Below, one piece after another: positions 44,227 through 54,309 of a stretch of 64,000 bases of DNA. Origin of the DNA: Ariolimax columbianus (lineage: Eukaryota; Mollusca; Gastropoda; Stylommatophora; Arionidae); the NCBI GenBank assembly GCA_036924085.1, contig JAVGWX010000002.1, positions 52,806,105 through 52,870,104 on the forward strand, given 5' to 3'. The translations under genes were made by a program, and so were the position numbers. The stretch's first letter is position 1, and each line of letters opens with the position of its first letter. A model generated the notes under the pieces. It saw only the letters and a list, made by a program, of their open reading frames with translations, was not told where the DNA came from and ran no database searches.

Positions 44227-44772
44227 GTTTTCGTAGTGCTTATTGAAACAGCAACTTGGTCAACAAAGTGGGAATCGACTCTGTGACCCCCGTTGCAGTT
44301 TACACACTGAGAAGATTTGCATTGCATTACAGCGAGGAAAACGCAGATCTACTTTGTCCAGAACGTTTTGCGATGTAAGAGAAGCCACTGCAAACCTACT
44401 GGGAAAGAAAACTCTCAAGGACGAATAACTCAGATGCGAGTAATTTAGAAAGCAACCAACAACATTATGTTGCGTGACTGAGTGTTTCTGTGTTCTACCG
44501 CTCTGTAAAGGACTCTTTTAAAACCTCAGAGCAGAACTTTTCCTGTCTATTTTCAATTGTGTGGCTGATAAGCTTGAAACTATTTGATATTGTTATTGTG
44601 CGATTGCATTGGCGTTTAGCTCAGATGAGGGCTTTCATACCTGTCTGGAGTGATGTGACTCAGATCAGACTACATAAATCTCCGCACCGAAAATCAGCTG
44701 CAATGAATCCCCAACGTCCTCTCTCTTGCCTTTATGGTGCAATCAAACATGTTTTATGTCTGTCTTTTGATG
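44227..44772. other. Unassigned interval
   Basis: A 119-codon plus-strand frame at 44490-44849 overlaps the minus-strand RT fragment and has no domain. No gene is supported. Confidence 0.4.
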
Positions 44773-44982
44773 TTATCCTTCCACTTGTAAGGGTGTATTC
44801 TTCTGGTACGTTAGCCATATACGTTTCCATTCATCATTGTTTTCAGTAAGATCTTGCCCTTTGATATGACCAAAATATCTTAACCGACTGACTTTGATTT
44901 CGTTTAATAATTCTCTTTTTATCCACAACTTCTCTACGCTGTCTTTTCTGTCCACCAGATACGCCCTATTTCCCCAAAACAC
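44773..44982 (-). pseudogene. LINE RT C-terminal fragment
   Basis: The minus-strand frame contains LWIKRELLNEIKVSRLRYFG followed by HIKGQDLTENN and DEWKRIW. This resembles the KxxKLxYFGHIxRxD segment after the RT active site of endonuclease-RT LINEs. Both ends are truncated. Confidence 0.65.
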
Positions 44983-45440
44983 GGTATCTCCATTTCAAAA
45001 ACCTCATGTAATCTCTCCAAATGTAACGGCATATACATAACACTTGATTACTCTCATTTTAAATAACGTGCTTGAAGCTTTTGATAATGGACTTCCGGTT
45101 GTGTCCAATCTATAGACGATATCAAAGGTTTGGCAGTTGTCAACACCTGTGTTATGAGAGGTATTGATTTGTCTACAAAATCCTTTGTACTGAGAACAAT
45201 GAAAACACATTCAATCTTGTTGCTTTGTCACGAAGGAAAGGGCAACAACCCAGGGAGCTAATCCTCTATGTGCTCACGCAATGGCTTGTAGAGCTATATG
45301 GCAGTACATGAAGAGACCAGTGCTTACCTAACGTCTGGGTAACAGAGTGCTGGAGACCACGTTTCTTGCGGCGTACTGTGTTTTATTTCAGTTATTGACA
45401 GACTACAATCGGCTCAGCGGTATATGGGAACATGGCTCTG
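44983..45440. other. Unassigned interval
   Basis: No recognised feature. Confidence 0.45.
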
Positions 45441-45441
45441 T

Positions 45442-45461
45442 GGGGGGGGGGGGGGGGGGGG
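45442..45461 (+). repeat. Homopolymer of 20 G
   Basis: Twenty consecutive G. Such runs are both G4-prone and error-prone in sequencing, so the exact length is uncertain. Confidence 0.9.
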
Positions 45462-45599
45462 ATATGTTCCCTATTGCAACCAATGATAGCGACAGTGTCA
45501 AGGTTAGAGAAATGTTTACACCCGTCTAAGGTCTGTCAATGTGACTTCTGATTTAGTTAGATCAAAGTGAAAACGATTTTTCGCTATCATTAACCCCAC

Positions 45600-45990
45600 T
45601 CTCTCACTTTGAGCTAACTTGACCAGTGGTAAGACGTGTTAATCGAGACGACTGGAGATAGTCAAGGATGCATGTTTTTATTTGTTCTTTAATTTACTGT
45701 CTTTGGTGGGAACTTGCGACTGTTTGTGCCCGGATAGTGGCTAACAGTCTGCTCTTTTCAGTTGTCTACTGTCAAGAGTTATTTTATGTGCACATCGTGT
45801 ACACAGTACTCTAGAGTTTATAGTCCGTCTCCAATAGGACTAGGCACACGATTTCACCTCCCTTGAGACTAGATGTCGCTTCCAACTTGTGGAATTCGAA
45901 CACGAACTTTTCGTGCATTCGTTCTTTCTTTTCTTGCGTGGTGAGCACTGTACCTTTCTGTTTTAGCGACCACCCCCACCCCCACACCCT
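45600..45990 (-). mobile_element. Degenerate SINE family 2 copy
   Basis: GACCAGTGGTAAGACGTGTT, GAGACGACTGGAG, CCTTGAGACTAGATGTCGCT and CTTGTGGAATTCGAAC match 9150-9265 in order, with an insertion of about 150 bp. The B-box word GTTCGAATT is one base off consensus. Confidence 0.65.
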
Positions 45991-46099
45991 CCTCAACAGG
46001 CTAACCAACCTCATTAAAAGCTGAGGCATAGTAAAACTAAGTCTTTATCACTTGATCCCCGACAGTATTGTCTGCTATGGGACTTACGTTACTTTAATA

Positions 46100-46599
46100 A
46101 TGTTGTAATATTAATTTGGATCTCTGCCAACTGTCACAGCTGCACCAGACATATAATATCCCGAAATAAGGTATTCATCAATCAAACAATTAAAACCATT
46201 CAGCCCCATGCGGAGCACAGGCCTTCAACAAATGATCGTCATTAGCTTTAAAGCAAGCGGCTTTAACTTTGCACAACTGGTCAGTGCTCTCTCTATTTAC
46301 CTCTACTTTCCGTTTCCAAGTATGTCGAGGTATGTCTCTATTTCTCTTTCTTTCCAACCTGGTTCCAATACAGGCACTGTAGAGTAAGACAACCAGTTAC
46401 CATCCTCAAGGTATGATCTATCCATCCTCATCATCTCTTCTTTACCTTTTGCGCCACAGGTCGACAATTGTGACCTTATCATACAACTTCAGACCGAACA
46501 TTCTGAGCACAGTAAAGATGCTGCCGTCCTCGCGACACGCAGAAGCAGAGGCGCATCATCTCGAGTGTGAGTTGAGGCGTGGGAGACCCTGTGGTTTAG
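46100..46599. other. Mostly unassigned; weak RT-like C-terminal tail on minus strand
   Basis: The complement of about 46190-46340 reads RHTWKRKVEVNRESTDQLCK, loosely resembling the PRxTWRRTVE ending of some LINE ORF2 proteins. Too short to be firm. Confidence 0.3.
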
Positions 46600-46930
46600 A
46601 ATACGTTAAGCCACTTTCAAAATCGGATTGAGACCCATGCAGATCAATATTGTCCAGTGGTATGCATACACAAACAGCAAAAATGCATTAATAAAAGATT
46701 ACTTCTACGATAGACTTCAGTGTTGGGTGGGCAAGAGTAGGAAGCAGGATATCACAGTGTTAATGGGTGACTTAAATGCAAGGTTCGTTGAGACAACCGA
46801 CGTCATATGAGATCAAGGATAAATATGGTCTTGGAATTAGGAATGCTAGCAGGTAGAGAGAGAGATCTGTTGCCTATTGTGCTTCAAATCAGTTGGTCAA
46901 GGTAGTCATAGACAGGTGCAAAGTGAAGAT
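46600..46930 (+). pseudogene. LINE endonuclease-domain fragment
   Basis: The frame reads MQINIVQWYAYTNSKNALIK, then FYDRLQCWVGKSRKQDITVL and MGDLNARF. This is the APE-type endonuclease region of endonuclease-RT LINEs, where the usual text is ILQCYAPTN and VxMGDLNAKVG. The Asp and Asn of GDLN are kept. A stop follows at 46808, and later words (YGLGIRNA, ASNQLVKVVIDR) match the family after frameshift. A decayed 5' part of an RTE-like or L1-like element; the 3' part of a similar element starts at 48650. Confidence 0.75.
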
Positions 46931-47389
46931 AGAAACTTATGAATAAAGAGTGATATACTTCCTTGTAACAGGTCTCATCTCTTTAAAGGTGGGGTGAAAA
47001 GTTCCTTTCTTCGCTACCTTAACAAAAATCAGGTACTCGTTTTGTTTACAGCTGAGTAGACTGTAGCGTGTCAAGATAGTAGCTTCCGCCTCCATCAGTC
47101 TCAAAAATAGGCGATCGTATATTCCAGTGGTTAACAGATACTGGGATTGACCTGGCAAGTCACTAGTGGATTTTTAACTGTCAAAATATATGAAACAAAT
47201 GAGGTCTCACCTTTCCAAGACGTCTAACGACATAAGTGGACTGAAGATAGATAGATAGATAGATCTTAACAGCAACTCGTAAACGCACATCCACGTACCA
47301 CTTGTTTGTTCGACTAATAGTATATAAGGTAAACAGAGAGAGAAGAGAAAGAGAGAGAGAAAGAGAGAAAAGAGAGACTAACTAGCAGA
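46931..47389. other. Unassigned; short AG-rich tract 47335-47375 and (GATA)n at 47247-47263
   Basis: Simple AGAG and GATA tracts lie in otherwise unassigned DNA. Confidence 0.5.
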
Positions 47390-47582
47390 TCTTTAAACAG
47401 ACAGACTGGTATGTCTATGGATATCAGTCGATGTTTGAGTGAATTGACAGACAGACAAGTAGGTCTAGGTATATCAATCGATGTTTGAGTGGATTGAATG
47501 TAAGACAGACTGGTAGGTTTGCGGATATCAATCGATGTCTGGGTTGATTGACAGACAAGTAGGTCTACGTATATAAGTCGAT
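47390..47582. repeat. ~50-60 bp tandem repeat, about 3.5 copies
   Basis: Units contain GACAGACTGGTAGGT, ATATCAATCGATGTTTGAGT and GGATTGA. The array ends where the CR1-like LINE begins. Related phrases (AGATCAGTAGGTCTACGGAT) appear at 49900, which suggests that the array once extended across the LINE insertions. Confidence 0.85.
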
Positions 47583-48649
47583 TATTTAGAAAGTTAAAAT
47601 TACATGGAATAGGCGGGGAAGTTGCCAAATGGATTGAAAATTGGTTAACCGGAAGTAGGCAGAGAGTGGGCATAAATAAAGAGTACTCTGAGTGGTGTGA
47701 GGTAGAGAGTGGAGTTCACGAGGCTCAGTTTTTGGGACCAATTTTGTTCTTGATATATATAAACGTTTTGGACATTGATATCGGATCCATGATTGCAAAA
47801 TTCGCTGATGACACAAAAATATACAGTAGTGTCTCATTTAAAGCAGAAGTGGATATATTTAGGTCGGATTTAGATAAAATTCAAGAATGGTCTGCGAGCT
47901 TGCAAATGGAGTCTAATGTAGATAAATGTACAGTCATCCACATGGGTAGATTCAATATGGAACATAATTACAAAAAACGGCTAGAAAAATATTAGAATGA
48001 TAGAAAATTAAAGGGACCTAGGGGTTATAATAGATCATTCAGATAAGTATGAGTGAGCAAGTCCAGATAGCAGTGAAAAGGGCAAATACAATGTTTGGTA
48101 TGATAAAAAGACAAATTAAACATAAAAGCAAGAAATATAGTCCAACTGTACAAAGCATTTGTTAGACCTAGATTGGAGTACTGTGTACAGGTGTCGAGTC
48201 CTTATCATAGAGGGCATATAAACATGCTGGAAAGGATACAGAAAAGAGTGACAAAGCTGTTAGTGGGATTCCAGAATTACAGTTATGAGGAAAGACTAAG
48301 AACAATACAGATTTGTAAGATAATTAAAGTAACGGATAAATTAGACTTTTGTGTCTTTTTCAAAATACACCCTCCTACAAGAACAAGAGGCCATAGCTTT
48401 AAATTAACTAAAAAAAAAGATCCAGGTTAGATATAAGGAAATATATTTTTAGTTAGAGAATAGAGAATGCTTGGAATGCATTGCCACAGGAAGTAGTGGA
48501 GGCAAGTACAATTAATGCATTTAAGAATAGATTGTATGCACATAGCTTTTAGAGAAAGAAACTGGATGTTTATAGACTCTGCAGAGTCTTCTAAACCATT
48601 ATAAAAACGTTAAGGTATGTTAAGTTAAGTTAAGTTAAGTTAAGTTAGA
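47583..48649 (+). pseudogene. CR1-like LINE with intact FADD RT motif (copy 3)
   Basis: Frame 1 (47585-47995) encodes FRKLKLHGIGGEVAKWIENW, then SGVHEAQFLGPILFLIYIN and IAKFADDTKIYSSV. The catalytic FADD is at 47801-47812. After frameshifts, 48165-48430 encodes RLEYCVQVSSPYHRGHINML and the ERIQKRVTKLLVGFQNY stretch. The 3' UTR has AGACTCTGCAGAGTCT (48574-48589) and ends in TTAAG repeats (48612-48648). Missing are the endonuclease and the first RT motifs. The active site survives, but frameshifts after it inactivate the protein. Confidence 0.9.
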
Positions 48650-49640
48650 TACCACGATCTTGGATCTCCTGTTCGCGGACTATTACGCCCTAAACATGTG
48701 TTCAGAAAAAGATATGCGGCCCACGATGACAGAGTTTTTTGACGACATGCAGTAACTGTAGTCTCACGATCAGCAGTAGAAATACGGAGGTCCTCTTCCA
48801 GCCAGCCCCTGGGGAGCCGTATATCAAACCAAACATTACTTTACAGAACCAACGTCTCCAGGCAGTCGCTTGCTTCACCTACCTATGCAGTACCCTCACC
48901 AAATAAGCGAATATCGACTGTGAGAAGAACAATAAGATTGCTAAGTCAAGCTCTGCGTTTGTGAGTCTTCAAGCCAACGTCTGGAATTGGCAAGGCATCA
49001 GTGTCGCCACCAAGGCAGAAGTATAGTGTGCTGTAGTGTTATCCTCTCTGCCGCATGCCTATGAAACATTGACAGTATATAGCAGACATGCCAGACAGAT
49101 AAATCGTTTTCACTTGAACTGTCTGCATAGTTTGCTCCGAACAAAGTGCCTGACTCTGAAATTCTTAGCAATACTAACATTCTAAGCATCCATACACTTC
49201 TGAAAATAGCTCAGATCAGATTAACGGGACGTGTTGTTCGCGTGACAGATGAACGGGACGTATTGTTCGCGTGACAGATGAACGCATCGCCAAACAGCTG
49301 TTATACTGTGAGCTCACAACAGGCAGACGCTCACCAGGAGGGCAGACGAAACGCTACAGAGACTCCTTGAAAGTGTCTGAAAAAAATTCAATATTGATGT
49401 CACGTCATATATGTTGCTTGCACAAAAAGGTACCACACACGGTGTTCAGATCGCAGAGAGTAAAGCCATCGTCGAGGCTCAGCGAAAGCATGCTGCCGAA
49501 GAAAGAAAAAACATAACGCACGACAACTCTACAGCCGACTCCCTACATGTGCACCCTGAATGTGGCAGAGTATGCCGCTCCAGGATTGGTCTTTACAGTC
49601 ATAAAATAACACATTTCGCAGTAAACTTCTGGAGCTATAG
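48650..49640 (+). pseudogene. Endonuclease-RT LINE 3' half with C2H2 zinc finger
   Basis: It begins LDLLFADYYALNMCSEKDMR, where the catalytic FADD has become FADY (48672-48683). It continues through PASPWGAVYQTKHYF and NVWNWQGISVATKAEV (both in shifted frames), YSRHARQINRFHLNCLHSLL, and QLLYCELTTGRRSPGGQ with KRYRDSLKV. It ends with a zinc finger CGRVCRSRIGLYSH..H (about 49560-49614). The RT, HARQ and GRR blocks followed by one C2H2 finger is a recognised architecture of RTE/L1-like mollusc and cnidarian elements. Frameshifts are numerous. It abuts the tail of the CR1-like copy. Confidence 0.85.
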
Positions 49641-49669
49641 CCACATTTGCTTGCGATTGGCAACTGTTA

Positions 49670-49748
49670 TTATTTTTATTATTATTATTTTTATTATTAG
49701 TTGGATTATTACTATTATTAGAATTATTAGTATTACTATTATTATTGG
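49670..49748. repeat. (ATT)n microsatellite
   Basis: Imperfect TTA/ATT triplets. Confidence 0.93.
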
Positions 49749-49919
49749 GCCCACATAAATGTGAGTGAATTTTCTAATTCGTTTACGGTAGACTGGCAGT
49801 CAGGTAGGTGTACATATATGCGGGTGTGTGTTTAAGTTTCATTGAAGGTAGATATACAAGTGTGCAGAAATAAATTTTAGTGGATCAACCTTAGGAAGGC
49901 AGATCAGTAGGTCTACGGA

Positions 49920-50135
49920 TGTATGCTAGGTTGATTAGCGTGTTGGTAGATCGCTCGCTTTTCATGGCAAAGATATGAGATCGAGCTCCCGCTATCAGCA
50001 GCTCCAACCAACCCAGCTGTTAATGGGTCCATGACTGACGACTATCGAAGCAAAAAGGCAGCGAGGAAGGGAACTGGCCAACCTATCTTACAAATCGGTG
50101 GTTTAGTACATTAAAGGCTCAATGGCAGCGGGCGT
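49920..50135 (+). mobile_element. tRNA-derived SINE, family 3 (copy 3)
   Basis: Head GATTAGCGTGTTGGTAGATC and GATCGAGCTCC are each one base off the A-box and B-box consensus. The body CAGCTGTTAATGGGTCCATG and the tail GCGAGGAAGGGAACTGGCCA follow. It ends in GC/GT-rich simple sequence. Confidence 0.75.
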
Positions 50136-50176
50136 GCACGTGCGTGCGCGCGCGCGCGTCTGTGTGTGTGTGTGGA
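50136..50176. repeat. (GC)n/(GT)n alternating tract
   Basis: CGTGCGCGCGCGCGCGTC and TGTG runs; Z-DNA-prone. Confidence 0.9.
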
Positions 50177-50409
50177 TGTTTCAATGAACTAACTTTAGAA
50201 TAGACGCAAGGATAGAAAAAGTTGACATATATAATATGTTGTATCATACCTATGGTTCCCTGGTTCCATCCTCATAAATCCTTGTGGTCGGCGAATGAGC
50301 GAGATCTACTTTGTCATCGTGGCATCATACCATCAACTTTAAGGTCAGGTAATGTCTGTTGATCCTGAAAGAAAGAATACCAACACAAAACAGGTGTCCC
50401 AGTTCAGGC

Positions 50410-50694
50410 GTACGTGGGAAATTTTTTTTTTTTTTTTTTTTTTTCGTTCGCCTTATTTTCTCTAATCCCAAAGGCGGTGTGCGTTGCACTGTGGCTTTTA
50501 TTTTGCGCATGTCGGCCCAGTGCATCCGACTTCAGCATGCATTTTATGTAAGGGTCTGCTTCCTCCTGCATTTTCTAAGGGTTTGCTTCCCCGGGGTAAC
50601 GGCCGGTGCTGTGATGGGGATCGAACCCAGCACCTTCTGGTTGTGAGCCGTGCCGCTTAACCACTAGGCCACGCCGTCCCTGTACGTGGGAAAT
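50410..50694 (-). mobile_element. tRNA-derived SINE, family 1, full-length with 13-bp TSD
   Basis: The element 50423-50681 is flanked by perfect GTACGTGGGAAAT at 50410-50422 and 50682-50694. On the minus strand: GGGACGGCGTGGCCTAGTGG, exact A-box (complement of 50661-50671), exact B-box GTTCGATCC (complement of 50618-50626), a body with GCTGAAGTCGGATGCACTGG, and a poly-A tail of 24 bases. Perfect TSD, poly-A and intact pol III boxes make this the youngest-looking insertion in the window. Confidence 0.95.
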
Positions 50695-50699
50695 AAAAG

Positions 50700-51330
50700 A
50701 CAATGTTCTTCTTAGACGTCTAGGGCATGTTGTGTCGGTCAGCCACATCCATGACCCACTGCTGCGGCATGGTTCCGGGCCTCGTCCAGGGGCGGAGATG
50801 GAGGTTAATATCTGCTGGAGCCACAATGGTACGGAACGGAGTAGTCTGCTCCTCCAGCAGGTCGGGGGAGGGGGGGACTCTTGATGCTGAGGAACGACTT
50901 GCGTTGTATCGTATTGGCTGGGGTTTCCTGGCCCAGCCGTACAACATGACCGAACAAAGAAACTCAGCAGCGGTCAATTGTTTCTAGGATTGGGAGGAGG
51001 CATATTTTAGCATAGACCTCCATGTTGCGGATATAGTCATGCGATCGGATGCCCAGAACACGCCTATGGTTACGTATGTGGAAGGTCTCCAGTCTCGACA
51101 TGTCATGTTTCAGTAATGCCCAGATTTCGGAGCCGTCCAACGTTCCAGTTTCGATTCTCACTTGTGTCCAGTTTGGCAGACACTGGGTTTCTTTCTCGGG
51201 CGAATGCTCCTCCACGTACGGAAAGTAATGGCAACCTACCGTACTGCACACTTGCCAAGAAACTTATAACAGCCAAATAGGGGGCGGTTATAAGAAGCTG
51301 CGTTCTGTAAAAGGACATACTTTTTAAAGC
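50700..51330 (-). pseudogene. LINE RT C-terminal remnant
   Basis: The minus-strand frame (complement of 50964-51180) reads GSEIWALLKHDMSRLETFHI, then RNHRRVLGIRSHDYIRN. This matches the YGSETWxLxKxxxxRLExFxMRxLRRILGI region of endonuclease-RT LINEs. Downstream the text degrades. The upstream part (complement of 51160-51320) is shared with 9755-9960. The young SINE 1 at 50423-50681 sits at its 3' side. Confidence 0.75.
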
Positions 51331-51740
51331 AGGACTGGGACCTGCTGAGCATATAAGCTTCATTATAATATCCAACGATATCCAGATCTGCAGTTGTACT
51401 GAGTACCGTCCTATTGTTACTATCTGCCACGCTTTTCTAGTCCTTTCCACAAATCACATAAATGTCATGAATTAACGGGAAGGTATGCATCCCAAATAAG
51501 TACATCCATTCATTCATGTTGTTATGATAAGTTAAAATACCAGATGAGATAGTTCCGTAACATACACTGCCGAGGAGGCAGTGTTAGCCACCATTGTATT
51601 ATGTCTCCGGTTTTCGTGAGGTGCACGACAAGATCTCTTATTCACGCTGTTTAGCTTACGCTTAAAGTAATCCAGGTGCCCACTTACAACTAGGTAAACA
51701 GAAGGGTGTCCTCTCCTGGTCTCATCTTCCAGTAACAGAG
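51331..51740. other. Unassigned interval
   Basis: No recognised feature. Confidence 0.45.
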
Positions 51741-51800
51741 GAGGCGGGGAGGGGGGGGGGGGCGGTACTTTCGGTCAGTATGTTTCACTTGACCCTGATT
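51741..51800 (-). mobile_element. Family D core motif with poly-G/C run
   Basis: On the minus strand, GGTCAAGTGAAACATACTGA is followed by CCGAAAGTACCG and 12 C (complement of 51751-51762). Same arrangement as 44181-44226. Confidence 0.6.
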
Positions 51801-52109
51801 ACTCTTTTCTGCCATTAAAAATGCATAATGGACAGATTGAAGAATGAACATCAAACGTGCAGAGAGAGCACTTGATGGGGAGGAGCTAAAATATGTCAAG
51901 TCAATTAGCAACTGTAAACAGCAGAATCGTATCCTTCGTGCAATGCTTAGAGAGAGTTATCACGTATCGATATACCCGAAATGATGTGATATCAATTATG
52001 TACAACGTAACATGACATACGTTGACATCTCCTTGGAGAGGAGATGGGCGCCGCCAGGTGATTTCAAGCCTAAGAATCACACATGAGGACAAAAACGAAA
52101 TCTATTACC
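51801..52109. other. Unassigned interval
   Basis: No recognised feature. Confidence 0.45.
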
Positions 52110-52320
52110 AACTCGATACTCTTTGGTTCTGTACCGGGACAGAGAGGGCGGGGCCGTCCAAGGTAGAGATGGTTGGACAACATTACTGAGTGGTCAGGCC
52201 TTCGTCCCGTTGAGATGCGTCAGGCGGCGACAGACAGAGCGGGTTGGCGTGGGATTTTCATGTCTTCATGTGTGCTCCAACGACCTGATGGGTTACGGGA
52301 TGAACTGAACTGAACTGAAC
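52110..52320 (+). pseudogene. LINE endonuclease-RT extreme C-terminus with TGAAC tail
   Basis: Across phases it reads WLDNITEWSGLRPVEMRQAA and TDRAGWRGIFMSSCVLQRPD, matching RWEDNIKEW..LRPEESQAAASDREGW at 17620-17760. It ends LRDELN and a stop formed by the tail (CTGAACTGAACTGAAC). A 5'-truncated copy of the 17276-17809 family. Confidence 0.82.
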
Positions 52321-52459
52321 ATGACATAAGGTATATAAAAACGCCAAAAAAAGGTTAAACTTTACATAAAAACAATAACGATCTCTGAACCAGCTAGGTG
52401 GTCTTGGATGGCTTGCTAGCATATTGTATTTTAACTCTCTAAAAAGGATGATTGGGGTC

Positions 52460-52725
52460 GAAGATGCATCTGTGAATGAGCTGACAGCACTCAGCGACTT
52501 ATATCTGGCTGCTTACATCAGGTTCAGTGCGGTAACTGACCAAGACAAAATTCCACCTCCAAGTGCCGGTCCTTGAAACAGGCTGCAACTATGCAATCTG
52601 GATAAGAGATTAGGGACGTGCAGGCAAATCCGGTCTCAAACGTGTTGGGCTGAAATCGGATGTGTCGAGTCGAAAGGCGCAGATATCGCAGCCTCGCTGT
52701 AAACTACTTCACAACATCGCGAACA
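52460..52725 (+). mobile_element. Retroposon fragment sharing a core with 57106-57475
   Basis: GCTGAAATCGGATGTGTCGA, GAAAGGCGCAGATATCGCAG and CTGTAAACTAC match the central part of the GAA-tailed retroposon at 57106-57475. Other parts are diverged. Confidence 0.6.
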
Positions 52726-53590
52726 TATTTTCAGGAAATTAAAAAAAGAATGCAAATATTTGTTTGTTCAATTTGAATTAAATATGCACGAGTGTTAAAC
52801 GCGAGGAAAAGCATAGAATCGTTTAAATATGTTGCAAAAGTTCACTAAAGAGGGTTGTGAATGGGGATAGCAACATCAAAGTGTAAAACGATTTCTATGC
52901 ACCTGCCAGTGCTAAAGCTCATATTTATGTTTGCTGTAATGGTCCCCGCGTTTCAAAGACGCTTGTAAGCGGAACATGACGGCACAAGATATGGATCTGT
53001 CATCTTGACCGATCCAAATTGGACATGCAACCTGAAGAGCCACTTCAGGCTAGGAGAAAAAAAAGCTCATGCAACACAAAAAAGTGAAAAGACAACGCCA
53101 CAGAAAAAGGAAAACAAACCACACAAAAACTCAGTAGAGGATTTCTATACCAGGATCGTCTCATCTTATAGTCAGACATGAATGAAAACAGGCTACTTAC
53201 CTGCTTAACTAATGGTCTCCGGAATTAATCCATGAATCATAATTCCAATAAACGTGTTAGGTAAACACATCCGTGGTGCACTGAATCTTCGACATACACA
53301 CATACGGTTCTTTTAATAGCTAAACCACGGTCACGGATACTAGGACATGCCATCGATGTTACATCCTGGTATAACCAAAAGTACTCTGGCTGTGAGTAAA
53401 AGGCGTACCTTCGTCGAAATAAAGGTAGATCTTCAAAACAAAGTCGATGACTCAAGATTTGGTCATTCTTGTCCAATAAGAAAGTAATCCATGTTCCAGG
53501 TCCAAAGCCTTTTTAAAATATTCTACCCCTGGTAACGGCTAAATAGAGCAACTAGATGGGATTACTTTGTCGAAATAAAAAATCAATCAA
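52726..53590. other. Unassigned interval
   Basis: No domain or array was recognised. A 79-codon minus-strand frame at 53237-53476 has no features of note. Confidence 0.4.
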
Positions 53591-53594
53591 TCAC

Positions 53595-53595
53595 A

Positions 53596-53627
<32 letters not shown>

Positions 53628-53735
53628 AGCACATTCACACACACACATGCACACACACATAAGCACATTCACACACACACATGCACACACTCATACACTC
53701 ACACACACACACACACACACACCCACATGCTTACT
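53595..53735. repeat. (CA)n microsatellite with ATGCACACAC / ATAAGCACATTC blocks
   Basis: CA runs separated by a repeated block that includes ATAAGCACATTCACACACAC. Confidence 0.95.
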
Positions 53736-54159
53736 CCTAATAGAAGAACTTCCAATTACATAATAATCTACACGAACACAATGCAAACTTGTGTTTCTAT
53801 TTTTTGTTCTTCCTGTTTATACTTCAGATCTGCATTGTTATAAGCCTGGTGTTCCAATATTCAAAAATAAACAAGTAATCTGGAACCTCGATCGCATGAT
53901 CAACAGTGATCGATGTGAACGAAATCAATATCTTCATTGTCTGAGACACAGTGAATAAACGCTTATACTTTGATCTTCAAAGAGGTCATGATAATTATGT
54001 CAGTTTTTGGTCCCTCGTCAAACTCCTCCATTACTTCTACATGCCATTCGGCTATTGTTGTTGCTGTTGTTGTATTTTTTTTTTTTTTTTTTTTTTTTGT
54101 GTGTGGCTTTCTATTATGTTCGGTTGAAAACAGATGTAAGTACATTTGTCAGATGTTAC
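53736..54159. other. Unassigned; poly-T of 22 bases at about 54069-54090
   Basis: No recognised gene. The poly-T could be the tail of a minus-strand retroposon, but no body was recognised. Confidence 0.4.
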
Positions 54160-54309
54160 ATGCTTAAATAACAGAACTGGTAAGAAGAATACTTGTTGAG
54201 AACTAGGCAGAACAGTTCGCTACTAAGAAGTAGCTAGAAATGTTCTTGCAAAGAAGTGTGTAAAACTGCTCTTGTTACAGGCAGAACTGTTCTTTCTGAG
54301 AACTAGGTA

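Noticed and set aside
50610..50681. tRNA gene on minus strand
   Set aside because: Boxes are intact but the unit is the head of a SINE with poly-A tail and TSD.
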